From: Limnobaculum parvum
GTDB lineage: Bacteria > Pseudomonadota > Gammaproteobacteria > Enterobacterales > Enterobacteriaceae
DNA length: 64,000 bases
Reading direction: 5' to 3'
NCBI RefSeq assembly: GCF_003096015.2
Contig: NZ_CP029185.2
Location: forward strand, 1,039,001 to 1,103,000
Shown here: positions 8,763 through 17,309 of the stretch, in pieces
Numbering within the stretch: the first letter of the stretch is position 1
How the letters are laid out: every line of letters starts with the position of its first letter
The notes under the pieces: model-generated
Told to the model about the DNA's origin: nothing
The model's database searches: none
Seen by the model: only the letters and a program-made list of their open reading frames with translations
Made by a program: the position numbers and the translations under genes

Positions 8763-11700
8763 ATGAAAGATTTGTTGATGAAAACGGGTAAAGAACTGCT
8801 AAACCAACAGCTTAATGACTATGGATTCGGGGATGCGGCAAGTTTATTGAAAAGAGGATATTCAGCGTCAGAGGAGGGTCTAAGTCGCTATCTGTTAGCG
8901 GTTGACGGATTGAACGCTCAGTTTTCAGTATTAAGTGTACTCGGGTATGAGCACTTAAGTGAACCATGGTCATATGAGATCCAATTTTCGGCTCAACACG
9001 GCCTGACGATGGAACAGGTTCTGAGTGAGAACGCGGTGCTTATCCTGAAGCCGAGCGGTGCCAGCGGACTGGGCGGTGAGCTGAGTCATGAATTAATGAG
9101 TGCTTTCAATGCATTTGGCGGCATGTTCAGCGATAAAATTGGCAATGTCGGTAATTCTATTTCACATCAGGCCAACTCGGCAGCCGGCAAGCTGGGAAGC
9201 GTAGCAAACTCGATAGGCGGTACTACCAGTAAAGCCTCAGGCTTACTGGGCAAAGCCGGCTCCAGCCTGTCGACCCTCAGCGGTATCACCCGTTCACTAG
9301 GCGGTAGTGAAAGCGAAACCCGAATTTTATACGGGGTGGTCACCGCGTTCAGTCAGTTAGCCACATCGGCAGACGAAGCCCGTTACGCCATTACGCTCGC
9401 CCCGCGTTTAGCCCTGCTGGAAAATACCCAAAACAGCGCCATCTACCAGAACCAGACGGTTCCCCAAGTGGTAGAGCAGGTGCTGCGTCAACACGAAATG
9501 ACCGGGGTGGATTTCCGCTTTGAGCTCACGGAAAGCTACCCGGTCAAAGAGTACATCTCTCAATGGCAAGAGAGCGACCTGACCTTTATTCGCCGGTTGC
9601 TGGCGGACAGCGGTATCTGGTTCCGCTTTGAAACCCACACCAAACACAACTGTGATGTGGTGGTGTTTGGCGATTGTGAACAGCAATATCAGGACGGCCC
9701 AACCGCCAGCTATCGTCAGCCTTCTGGCAATAACGATAACGGGGTGGAATCGGTATGGGATATGTCGGTAGCCCGCAAGACCGTGCCCAAAAATGTGCTG
9801 ACCCAAGACTATAACTACCGTAACGCCCAAACCGGCATGAAGTCCGACGTTAACAGCGCGCAAAAAGATAACACCACCCGCGGTCAACATTATGTTTACG
9901 GTGAGCACTATCGCGACAAAGGCGAAGACACCAACCACGCCAATGCACAGGATGATTTAGTCGGTCAGTTCAGCAATATGATGCCAAACGGCTTAGGGGA
10001 TATCCCCGGCGTCAGCCAGTTAAGCGGCGTGGCAGGCTCGGTGGGCGGTGCGGTCAGCGGCGTTAAGGGTGGGGTTTCATTACCCTCGCCAGCGGGTATC
10101 GCCGGTGGAACATCGGCTGCGGGTATGGGCAATATCGCCAGCGCTGCCGCGGGGTCAGTGGGTTCCTCTGCTCGTTCAGCGGTTTCCGGCGTGACCGGTA
10201 CGGTACAGAACATGGCGGGTCAGGCCAAAGGGGCTTTCGACAGCGTCGGCAGTTCGCTGGGAGGCTTATCCGATAAAGGTGGAGACCTGCTCAATGGCTT
10301 GAGCGACAGTGAAAGTGACGCTGCTGCCAGCGAAGAGCCAGAAGGCGTGGGTCAAGGCGCGTGGTATGCTCGCCTGCGCCATCAGCGCTTTATGACTGAA
10401 CAAATCACCATCAGCGGAAAGACCACCTTATCCCATCTGGCACCGGGGCAAATTCTGACCGTATCCGGCTCACCGATAGCGGAAGCGGGCAGCGGCATTC
10501 TGATTGTTTCAGTAGAGACGCAGGGCGACCGTCAACAGGCCTATGTCATCAGCTTCACCGGTATTCCTTACGACGTTCTGCGCCCTTACCGCCCAGCTCG
10601 TTTGCCTTGGCCGACCATCAGCGGCACCTTACCGGCAAGGGTCACCAGCCCAGATAACGACACCTACAGTTATATCGACGCACAGGGTCGCTATCGGGTG
10701 AAGATGGACTTCGACCTGAACGACAACTGGCGTAAAGGGGAAGAGAGTTTGTGGATGCGGTTGGCGAAATCCTACGCCGGTGAAACCTACGGCATCCACT
10801 TCCCGCTGATTGACGGCACCGAAGTGGCTATCGCCTTCACCGAAGGCAACCCCGACCGACCGTATATCGCCCACGCCATGCACGACTCCCGTCATGGGGA
10901 TGTGGTCACTCTTGCCAACCATAAACGCAACCTGATCCGCACCCCAGCCAATAACAAATTGCGAATGGACGACGAGCGCGGCAAAGAGCACATCAAAGTC
11001 GCCACCGAATACGGCAAAACCCAGCTGAATATGGGGCATCTGGTGGATGCCGAACGGAAACAGCGGGGAGAAGGGTTTGAGCTACGCACCGATGAGTGGG
11101 GGGCTATACGGGCGGGGAAAGGGCTGTTTATTAGTGCGGATGGGCAACCGAAAGCCAAAGGTGAAGTGCGGGGGATGGAGCCTGCACTGAGCCTGCTAGA
11201 CGCGGCCTATGCGCAAATGCAAGGGCTAAACCATGCGGCAGAGCAGGCCCAGGCGCTGGTGGCTGAAATCGCGGCACAGAAGACGTTAATAGAGCAGAAG
11301 CTAAAAGACCTGACGGCAAGCGTGATATTGGCCAGTGCGCCGGACGGTATTGGTATCGCCAGCGGTGACGATATGCAACTGTCGGCGTCCAGTAATCTGT
11401 ATATCAATACGGGCAGCAATGCGGATATCGGCGTGGGTAAAAAATTGACGCTGGCAACGGGCGGCGGCATCAGCCTGTTTACTCAGCAGAACGGCATGAA
11501 ACTGCTGGCGAATCAGGGAAAGGTGGAGGTTCAGGCGCAAAATGACGCGATGCAGTTGGCCTCGAAGCAGGATATGGAGATTGCCAGTGTGGATGGAACC
11601 TTATCCATTGCGGCGAGTAAAGAGCTGATATTGGTTTGTGAAGGGGCATACATCAAAATCGCAAATGGGAATATAGAACTGGGTTGTTCGAAGAATGTCA

Positions 11701-11825
11701 CCATTAAGTCGATTGCGATGCAGAAGATGGGGCCAGCGCAGTTAAATAATGAGCGTAAACCAATGCCAATTACTCACTATAAGTATGTGAAACCCTCAAC
11801 CAAAAAATTTAGTTTCTCTATGTAA
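8763..11825 (+). CDS. vgrG: Type VI secretion spike protein VgrG with two low-complexity insertions
   Basis: VgrG trimers form the puncturing tip of the type VI secretion tube and carry effectors. The 1020 residues show the gp27-like base domain (about 25-95 and 190-390; for example EYISQWQESDLTFIRRLL), the gp5-like OB fold (about 617-710; YRVKMDFDLNDNW, DRPYIAHAMHDS) and the C-terminal DUF2345 beta-helix (about 795-965). Unusual are two Gly/Ser/Ala-rich insertions, residues about 94-190 and 394-530, the second interrupting the passage from gp27 to gp5 parts. Length is therefore well above the usual 650-850. ATG 8763 follows AAGGATA. It is the first gene of the island; no other T6SS core genes are in the window. 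Confidence 0.95.
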   Translation: MKDLLMKTGKELLNQQLNDYGFGDAASLLKRGYSASEEGLSRYLLAVDGLNAQFSVLSVLGYEHLSEPWSYEIQFSAQHGLTMEQVLSENAVLILKPSGASGLGGELSHELMSAFNAFGGMFSDKIGNVGNSISHQANSAAGKLGSVANSIGGTTSKASGLLGKAGSSLSTLSGITRSLGGSESETRILYGVVTAFSQLATSADEARYAITLAPRLALLENTQNSAIYQNQTVPQVVEQVLRQHEMTGVDFRFELTESYPVKEYISQWQESDLTFIRRLLADSGIWFRFETHTKHNCDVVVFGDCEQQYQDGPTASYRQPSGNNDNGVESVWDMSVARKTVPKNVLTQDYNYRNAQTGMKSDVNSAQKDNTTRGQHYVYGEHYRDKGEDTNHANAQDDLVGQFSNMMPNGLGDIPGVSQLSGVAGSVGGAVSGVKGGVSLPSPAGIAGGTSAAGMGNIASAAAGSVGSSARSAVSGVTGTVQNMAGQAKGAFDSVGSSLGGLSDKGGDLLNGLSDSESDAAASEEPEGVGQGAWYARLRHQRFMTEQITISGKTTLSHLAPGQILTVSGSPIAEAGSGILIVSVETQGDRQQAYVISFTGIPYDVLRPYRPARLPWPTISGTLPARVTSPDNDTYSYIDAQGRYRVKMDFDLNDNWRKGEESLWMRLAKSYAGETYGIHFPLIDGTEVAIAFTEGNPDRPYIAHAMHDSRHGDVVTLANHKRNLIRTPANNKLRMDDERGKEHIKVATEYGKTQLNMGHLVDAERKQRGEGFELRTDEWGAIRAGKGLFISADGQPKAKGEVRGMEPALSLLDAAYAQMQGLNHAAEQAQALVAEIAAQKTLIEQKLKDLTASVILASAPDGIGIASGDDMQLSASSNLYINTGSNADIGVGKKLTLATGGGISLFTQQNGMKLLANQGKVEVQAQNDAMQLASKQDMEIASVDGTLSIAASKELILVCEGAYIKIANGNIELGCSKNVTIKSIAMQKMGPAQLNNERKPMPITHYKYVKPSTKKFSFSM

Positions 11826-11853
11826 CTCACTGTTATATGGATAATAAGGATAT

Positions 11854-14800
11854 ATGATGAGTACACTCGCACCGGTAAACAAATGGTCTCTGTTTTTAAA
11901 AGAGGGGCCTGATAAAGCGAATCCAACCAATACCCCTAATCGAAATGAAACTCCTGCAGAGGTCAAACCGGGAAAAATTATTCAGGAGCCCGCTATCTAC
12001 TATCAACGTCAGGCTAATGCAACTGGCGGATTTTATCCCATGGGTGTTCATGGTATATGGCATGGTGGTATTCACTTTGATTACGGCTCTGAGCTTCAAT
12101 GGGCTATGTCTTTATATAATTTGGCTGATGGTGAAGTGGTCGCCACTCGAATTAATAATGAGTATGTCTCTGTCAACGTAGATGAGCCACAGGTGCTATT
12201 TTCCTCAAGCTTTGCTTTAATCCGCCATCGCCTTGAGTTACCTCCGGAGCCTCCCGCGGAGAAAGAAACTAAACCGGAGGAAACGCCCGCACCGGCCACA
12301 CAACCTGCTCAAGCCCCCGTACCCGCTACGCCTGACAGCAATAACGCACCTGCGGAAACTCCAGCTTCACCCACAGAACCCCCAGCGGCAACACCGGAAC
12401 CACGTCCGTCCATGACGTTCTACAGTTTGTTTATGCATATGCTGCCGTGGAAAATGTATCAGCAAGAAGGGCTTAAGCTTCCCGCGTTTTGGGGTAAATC
12501 CCAATATCAGATAAAAGCAGATAAAAAGAACGATGCACTTATCGGTATTCGTATGCGGCCACTGAAAGCGGGTGTGACAAAGGATATCAATAACAAATCT
12601 GTTCTATGCGTCATTGCGAGGGGAAGTATCATTCGTGTTGGCGATGCGCTGACAACCAAGCCTAAGTATAAAAAGGTGGAAGAGATTGTCTCTGGCGCAG
12701 CCTATCCTGCCTGGGATGGCACAACGGAGGGCTATGTATTTACCAACGATCTGGAGGCGGTACCGGGAGAAACTGATCTTTGGTTTGTGGGAGTAAAGTC
12801 CAAAGATCCACACGAAGAAACGGTGTTGAAAACGGTAAAAGGACAGAATATTCGGGAAACGGCAGACGCTACGTCAAAGATACTGGCGGTGCTATTACCG
12901 GATAAAAAAGTCACGTTGGGAGAGGCAACGGGAAGCCGCAGTAAACTTAAAGGGCTTGAGTCGGCGGACTCAACGGTTCCACCATTAAAAGCTGACGCTG
13001 AAGGAAATTTACCCGGTTGGTTATCTACTGCTGATTTAGAGGTGGTTGCCACGGTTCCTGAAAAATTGGATCAAATACAAATATTAGAGTCGCCTGTTCC
13101 TATTAAAGCCGGCGAGATGGTGGGTTATCCGGGCACTGATAATTTGAAAGTCGAGGCAGGATACGGTTGTCATGGTTATCCCATTCTCCATCTGGAGTTT
13201 TTTAGCGGTGATAACGTTCCCGAGTTTATGGTTAAGAGCAGGGAGTTTGCAGGGCGTCTACCGGATAATCAGAAGAGCTTGTTAAAAGTCGACAAAGGTA
13301 CGCGTCTGACTCAACCGTCAGCATCTGATACAGAGATCCCTGCGGGGTGTGATGTTGAGCCTGAAAGCGATTCGCCAAAAGATAGTGGTTGGTTAAAAGT
13401 TAAAATTTTCTATCTTGTAAAAGTGTTAGATAGAAGCACTGAGTTAGGTGCTTATACGGCAGCGAAAAAGCAGTATGCGATAAATAAAGATCAACAAAAG
13501 GCGATTGCTGACAGTGTGTCGTTGGATGCCACTAAGATGCCGGCTAGCGTCAAACTTATTGAGGAACTGGAGGAGAATGATAAGAAAGCACGGCTGATTG
13601 GTTTCTCCCCGACGGATGCTCAGCCATGCTGGGTGGCCAAAGGGGGTCTTAATGAGCGGGGGCGCAGGACGGATACTGCATCAGCCTTGCCGGCATGGAA
13701 AAGTTTTCCATTGAAAGAGGTGACGGCAGAAAGCCCTGTTACCGGCTTTATGCGAGTGTTGCCGCTGTCTCAGATAAAGAAAGAGGATAAAGTCAGTGAG
13801 GGGCAAACGATCTGGTGGCGAATTGAGTCAGGGAATGAACAGGGTGAGGATATCAGTGGCTGGGTCAAGGAGGGGGGAACGGTTACCCGCTGTTCTCCTT
13901 GGTCGTGGCCCGGATTTGAGTTAATCGAAGAACAAAGTCAGCCTTCTGAGCAGGCGGCGGCGAAGGAACTTAATCATGGCGATCCCGCGTCAGAAGAGGG
14001 GACTAAAAAGGAAGTCAACCTGCGAGCTCAGGCCAATCAGGCAGATCGGGGAGAGTTATTACAGAAGCTGCATGAAATTATCGATGGGCAGGGTGAGAAG
14101 GATGATCGACTGATGGTATATGAATATCAGAAGGCGTTGTCTAAACCTTGGCTAGCAGAACAAATGGCCCGGTTGGTGGTGAAGTATGAAAGTGAATGGT
14201 ATGCGGATGAAGGGCTGAGTAAATGGGAAGCACTGTTTAACGTTCTGGATCCGGAAAATAAAGATGCAAAGCACTGGGAAAATGAGAGAGAAAAGATTAA
14301 GGCGTTGATTTGGTATAAGGATGTGGCGGGGAAGTTGGGGTTGCCGGAGGATGGGAGGGTGTGGCATTTTCATCCGGTGGGGGTTGTTGATTTGATGCTG
14401 GCTGATAGAAGTTGTAGGTGTGTACAAGAATTAACTATTGATTTGCTAAAATCACTTTCTGTTAGTGAGCGAAATGCAAATAAATACTTAAGTCATTTTA
14501 ATGAAAGCTTTGTAACATATGATGTTGATACATGTTTACGGAAGGGACATTTTTTATCTCAACTTTTAACTGAAAGTGGATATCTTCAGTACACAAAAGA
14601 GTTAGGTAATGATTTAAGTTATGACCCTTGGCGTGGACGGGGCTTGATACAAATAACATTTAAAGATAACTATAAGGAATATGGTGATTATATTAATGAG
14701 GATGTCACTTCGGGAACAAATTATATAAAACTTGAATCTGAACCTCATAGCATAACTTCAGCTATTTGGTATTGGAATGTTAAAGCAATACTAACACCAC

Positions 14801-15189
14801 ATGCAGATAATGACGATTTTATATGGATAACAAGGAAAATTAATGGGGGATATAATGGGTATGACCATAGATTATCAGTGTTAAATAAATTTATAGAGAA
14901 AACTAATGGGGCGTTATGTTTTAAAAAGAATCATAGTGGAATATATTATATAGAGGAAAGTCAAGCATATAATGAAATGAGAGGTATTTTTGCGTGGGGG
15001 TTATGGAATGACCCTGAAGGTAATAAGTCAGGGATAAGTGAAAAGTCTAAGGTAGAAGCGTTGAAAGGATATAGAAGATATATTTCATTACATGATGCTG
15101 CAGGAAAACCAGAGCAAAAAGGTAAATGGTATGGATATTCGGATGCAAGAGAACACAGTGAGAATAGAATTTTGGAGTTATCTAAATGA
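11854..15189 (+). CDS. Large T6SS effector: M23-like N-terminus, SH3-like middle, GH19 lysozyme/chitinase-like C-terminus
   Basis: A 1111-residue protein 28 bases behind vgrG, so very likely its cargo. Seen in order: a LytM/M23-like segment (residues about 55-130, with GIWHGGIHFD and LADGEVVATRI), a Pro/Glu/Ala-rich linker (about 131-187), several SH3-like repeats (for example GQNIRETADATSKILAVL near 330), an HFHPVG joint at about residue 840, and a C-terminal GH19-like domain (about 870-1050) with FLSQLLTESG holding the probable catalytic Glu, GRGLIQITFKDNY and ITRKINGGYNGYDHR. GH19 enzymes cleave beta-1,4 bonds in chitin or peptidoglycan; for a T6SS effector peptidoglycan is the expected target (inference). 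From about 14,400 the DNA becomes strongly AT-rich, marking a swapped toxin module. The second M23 histidine pair was not confirmed. Confidence 0.85.
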   Translation: MMSTLAPVNKWSLFLKEGPDKANPTNTPNRNETPAEVKPGKIIQEPAIYYQRQANATGGFYPMGVHGIWHGGIHFDYGSELQWAMSLYNLADGEVVATRINNEYVSVNVDEPQVLFSSSFALIRHRLELPPEPPAEKETKPEETPAPATQPAQAPVPATPDSNNAPAETPASPTEPPAATPEPRPSMTFYSLFMHMLPWKMYQQEGLKLPAFWGKSQYQIKADKKNDALIGIRMRPLKAGVTKDINNKSVLCVIARGSIIRVGDALTTKPKYKKVEEIVSGAAYPAWDGTTEGYVFTNDLEAVPGETDLWFVGVKSKDPHEETVLKTVKGQNIRETADATSKILAVLLPDKKVTLGEATGSRSKLKGLESADSTVPPLKADAEGNLPGWLSTADLEVVATVPEKLDQIQILESPVPIKAGEMVGYPGTDNLKVEAGYGCHGYPILHLEFFSGDNVPEFMVKSREFAGRLPDNQKSLLKVDKGTRLTQPSASDTEIPAGCDVEPESDSPKDSGWLKVKIFYLVKVLDRSTELGAYTAAKKQYAINKDQQKAIADSVSLDATKMPASVKLIEELEENDKKARLIGFSPTDAQPCWVAKGGLNERGRRTDTASALPAWKSFPLKEVTAESPVTGFMRVLPLSQIKKEDKVSEGQTIWWRIESGNEQGEDISGWVKEGGTVTRCSPWSWPGFELIEEQSQPSEQAAAKELNHGDPASEEGTKKEVNLRAQANQADRGELLQKLHEIIDGQGEKDDRLMVYEYQKALSKPWLAEQMARLVVKYESEWYADEGLSKWEALFNVLDPENKDAKHWENEREKIKALIWYKDVAGKLGLPEDGRVWHFHPVGVVDLMLADRSCRCVQELTIDLLKSLSVSERNANKYLSHFNESFVTYDVDTCLRKGHFLSQLLTESGYLQYTKELGNDLSYDPWRGRGLIQITFKDNYKEYGDYINEDVTSGTNYIKLESEPHSITSAIWYWNVKAILTPHADNDDFIWITRKINGGYNGYDHRLSVLNKFIEKTNGALCFKKNHSGIYYIEESQAYNEMRGIFAWGLWNDPEGNKSGISEKSKVEALKGYRRYISLHDAAGKPEQKGKWYGYSDAREHSENRILELSK

Positions 15190-16070
15190 AAATTAAAAAT
15201 TTTATAATAAGGTTTTTATGTGTTTTTTTTGTAACTCTTATTTTTAAAAATTACACGTATGCTAATGTGATTACGTATGATTATGATTATGATAATGATG
15301 GTATTCACGATAAGATAGAAGAAAATAAAATTAATGGCATTTTACATTTAACCATGTACTTGTCCTCTGTAAATGAAAGAATCAATTACATTATTAAACC
15401 GGACGATAGTGAAATTATTCCATCCATCCATAAAAGCTATAAAAAAGGTGATATTGAAGTAGATAGTACCTACTACAGTATGGGGGGGCAAGTTTATTCA
15501 GAGGTATATAGTTGGTTTTTAAATGAAAAGCAGTTTTTTCTTACCAGAGTCATAACTGGTGAAAGAGCAGATCCTATATCTGAAGTTTTTTTCCCCTCAT
15601 TGAAAATAGATAGAGTAAAGTGCTGTAGGGTTCTTGGTAGTAATGAGAAATATATTATTGTGCCAGATGTTGATGTGAAAAAAGAAGTCATTTCTAGTTT
15701 AAGAAAAATTGAAGTATTAATAAACGAAAAAAAGACAGATGATGCTATTTCAGGTGTTAGTATTTACGATGCAATAGAGTATGCAGATATTTTAGATGAT
15801 AACAATGTTGTTCTATTAAATGATTTGGCATTTTTTCTTGCTAAAAATGATATGATATCAAGTGGTATTATACTAGAGAAAATAGTAAACAACTATCCTT
15901 CTAGAGTAGTAGCCAAGCTTAATCTTGCAGATGTATATTGGGAATTAGGCAAGGAATATAATAAATATGATAAATCTAAGCAGTTATATAAAGAGTATAA
16001 AGATTTTATGATAGAAAAAGGAAAGGGGGGGAAGATTCCAAAAAGAGTGTTTGTAAGATTAAGTTCCTAG
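15186..16070 (+). CDS. Candidate periplasmic immunity protein for the GH19 effector
   Basis: The ATG overlaps the effector stop (ATGA, 15186-15189), the coupling expected for a toxin/immunity pair. The 294-residue product has a signal peptide (MKIKNFIIRF then a hydrophobic run, cleavage probably after NYTYA), so it should be periplasmic, the compartment where a wall hydrolase acts. The mature part begins with an Asp-rich DYDYDNDGIHD stretch that could bind calcium; the last 100 residues look helical and TPR-like (VLLNDLAFFLAKNDM, VVAKLNLADVYWELGKEY). I do not recognise the family; the immunity role is inferred from position, coupling and export. Base composition is much more AT-rich than the trunk genes. 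Confidence 0.7.
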   Translation: MKIKNFIIRFLCVFFVTLIFKNYTYANVITYDYDYDNDGIHDKIEENKINGILHLTMYLSSVNERINYIIKPDDSEIIPSIHKSYKKGDIEVDSTYYSMGGQVYSEVYSWFLNEKQFFLTRVITGERADPISEVFFPSLKIDRVKCCRVLGSNEKYIIVPDVDVKKEVISSLRKIEVLINEKKTDDAISGVSIYDAIEYADILDDNNVVLLNDLAFFLAKNDMISSGIILEKIVNNYPSRVVAKLNLADVYWELGKEYNKYDKSKQLYKEYKDFMIEKGKGGKIPKRVFVRLSS

Positions 16071-16175
16071 CCTTATTGTTTGTGATTAATAAGTTTCTCA
16101 TCTAGAATTGAATGACTAAAAAATAAGAGAAATGACAATGTGGTTATATTTTTTAGGGGAATGATTAAGGTTTGC

Positions 16176-16697
16176 ATGATGTGTAAATTTGTTATTTTTA
16201 TTATTGTTCTCTTTGGATGCACTTATGTATATAGTGACGTTACAATACCGCATTCACCAATTACAATAGATAGAGCTAAAGGAAAAACTATCTTGTTATT
16301 CATTCAATTACCATGCCAGAGTGAAGGTGAAAAGTATTGTACTGGTATGTATAGCATTAATATGAAAAATAATAAGATGAATTTCATATTTAGTTTTAAT
16401 GATTGGAAAGTAATATCTGTGTTTTCTGTGAACATACCAGGTAAACCAGTATTTGTTTTGTCAACAAAGACCTCTGATGTAAAAAATTTGAAAGGAAAAT
16501 ACTATAGAGCATTACAGTTTGAGGTTATTGAAGGGAATGATGGTGTTTATGTGGATTTTTTCCCCAAAGAACCTCAGTATGATAAGTTTAATTATTGCTT
16601 TGATGGTATTGATGAAAATAATAATATAGTATCGTGTTCGTTTAAAGATTCATCTTCAATTAGAAAAGAATTGATTAATATTTATAGAGGGATTTAA
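16176..16697 (+). CDS. Exported immunity-like protein of unknown family
   Basis: I chose ATG 16176 because AAGG lies 5 bases upstream and the product (MMCKFVIFIIVLFGC...) then begins with a clean signal sequence; the frame itself is open from GTG 16140. About 173 residues. The signal could be cut after YVYS or, less likely, at LFGC as a lipoprotein. The mature part has paired cysteines (CQSEGEKYC; CFDGIDENNNIVSC). No upstream toxin partner remains next to it. A degenerate copy of its last 30 residues lies just downstream (16742-16837). Role as orphan immunity is inferred from context. Confidence 0.55.
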   Translation: MMCKFVIFIIVLFGCTYVYSDVTIPHSPITIDRAKGKTILLFIQLPCQSEGEKYCTGMYSINMKNNKMNFIFSFNDWKVISVFSVNIPGKPVFVLSTKTSDVKNLKGKYYRALQFEVIEGNDGVYVDFFPKEPQYDKFNYCFDGIDENNNIVSCSFKDSSSIRKELINIYRGI

Positions 16698-16741
16698 CTG
16701 TGAGGCTCTGGGGAAGTGAATATAATTGGTAAGAATAATTG

Positions 16742-16837
16742 AATGGCTTAGATGGGGGATTTAATGGGGAAGAATCATTTTTTAAGTACAAAGATTCTTC
16801 ATCATTAAGAAATTATCTAAAAAATAAATTTAATTAA
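16742..16837 (+). pseudogene. Degenerate duplicate of the preceding gene's C-terminus
   Basis: A 31-codon open stretch preceded by an in-frame TAA (16736-16738) and ending in TAA translates to NGLDGGFNGEESFFKYKDSS followed by SLRNYLKNKFN. It aligns with the tail of the 16176-16697 product (DGIDENNNIVSCSFKDSSS, then IRKELINIY). No start codon or full-length partner exists, so this is the 3' remnant of a second, diverged copy. Confidence 0.6.
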
Positions 16838-16933
16838 TTGAGGTTTACTGGTGCTATTTAATGATGTAGCGTTATGTTTTTACTGTTAGGGATATAGATT
16901 CTATAGTTATATGCTCAATTGAGGGGAATTGAA

Positions 16934-17234
16934 ATGAGACTATTGATAATAATATTAAGCTTTCTCTTTTCGATACCAGTATTAGCTGATTGAGGTTATT
17001 AAATCATCTAATGGAAATGAAATTATATTTTCTACTCCATTAAAAGGAAAAAATATTGATAGTAACTCATGGGAAAAAATATTTTTTATAAAAAACGGAA
17101 AAAAAATAGACATATCAAAAAATGAGCGTTATTACAATTATTCGAAATCATCCACAAACCTCTTATCTCCATCCGGAAAATACTTTAGAGTAACTAGTAT
17201 TGAGGGAGGGATCGTATCCATGATCTGTCCTTGA
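16934..17234 (+). pseudogene. Frameshifted exported immunity-like gene
   Basis: ATG 16934, preceded by GAGGGG, begins a clean signal peptide (MRLLIIILSFLFSIPVLAD) that hits TGA at once. In another frame an uninterrupted stretch continues from EVIKSSNGNEIIFSTPLKG through WEKIFFIKNGKKIDISKNER and SPSGKYFRVTSIEGG to a TGA at 17232-17234. Together they read as one small periplasmic protein with a frameshift exactly at the signal-peptide end. The 3' end falls into the 14-bp direct repeat at 17221-17234, suggesting its true tail was replaced by recombination. Confidence 0.55.
17221..17234 (+). repeat. 14-bp direct repeat, left copy
   Basis: TGATCTGTCCTTGA, identical to 19985-19998, and both are followed by a similar TTTAACACC / ATTAATACCC stretch. 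The pair brackets the part of the array that contains the displaced toxin module and three immunity-like genes. Confidence 0.6.
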
Positions 17235-17309
17235 TTTAACACCACAGAAAGTGATATCTCATGTCCATGGTTAAAAATAGCATGGGGAGAATATCACAAG
17301 TATAAAGAT

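Larger units (their letters stand above)
16698..17309. other. AT-rich stretch of gene remnants
   Basis: No intact gene. It holds the duplicated immunity tail, the frameshifted immunity-like gene, the left 14-bp repeat, and then an open frame without start (17235-17309) that runs into the orphan toxin module. Confidence 0.6.

Noticed and set aside
9408..9938. 176-codon frame antisense to vgrG
   Set aside because: Low-complexity translation opposite a clear VgrG coding sequence, no ribosome site.
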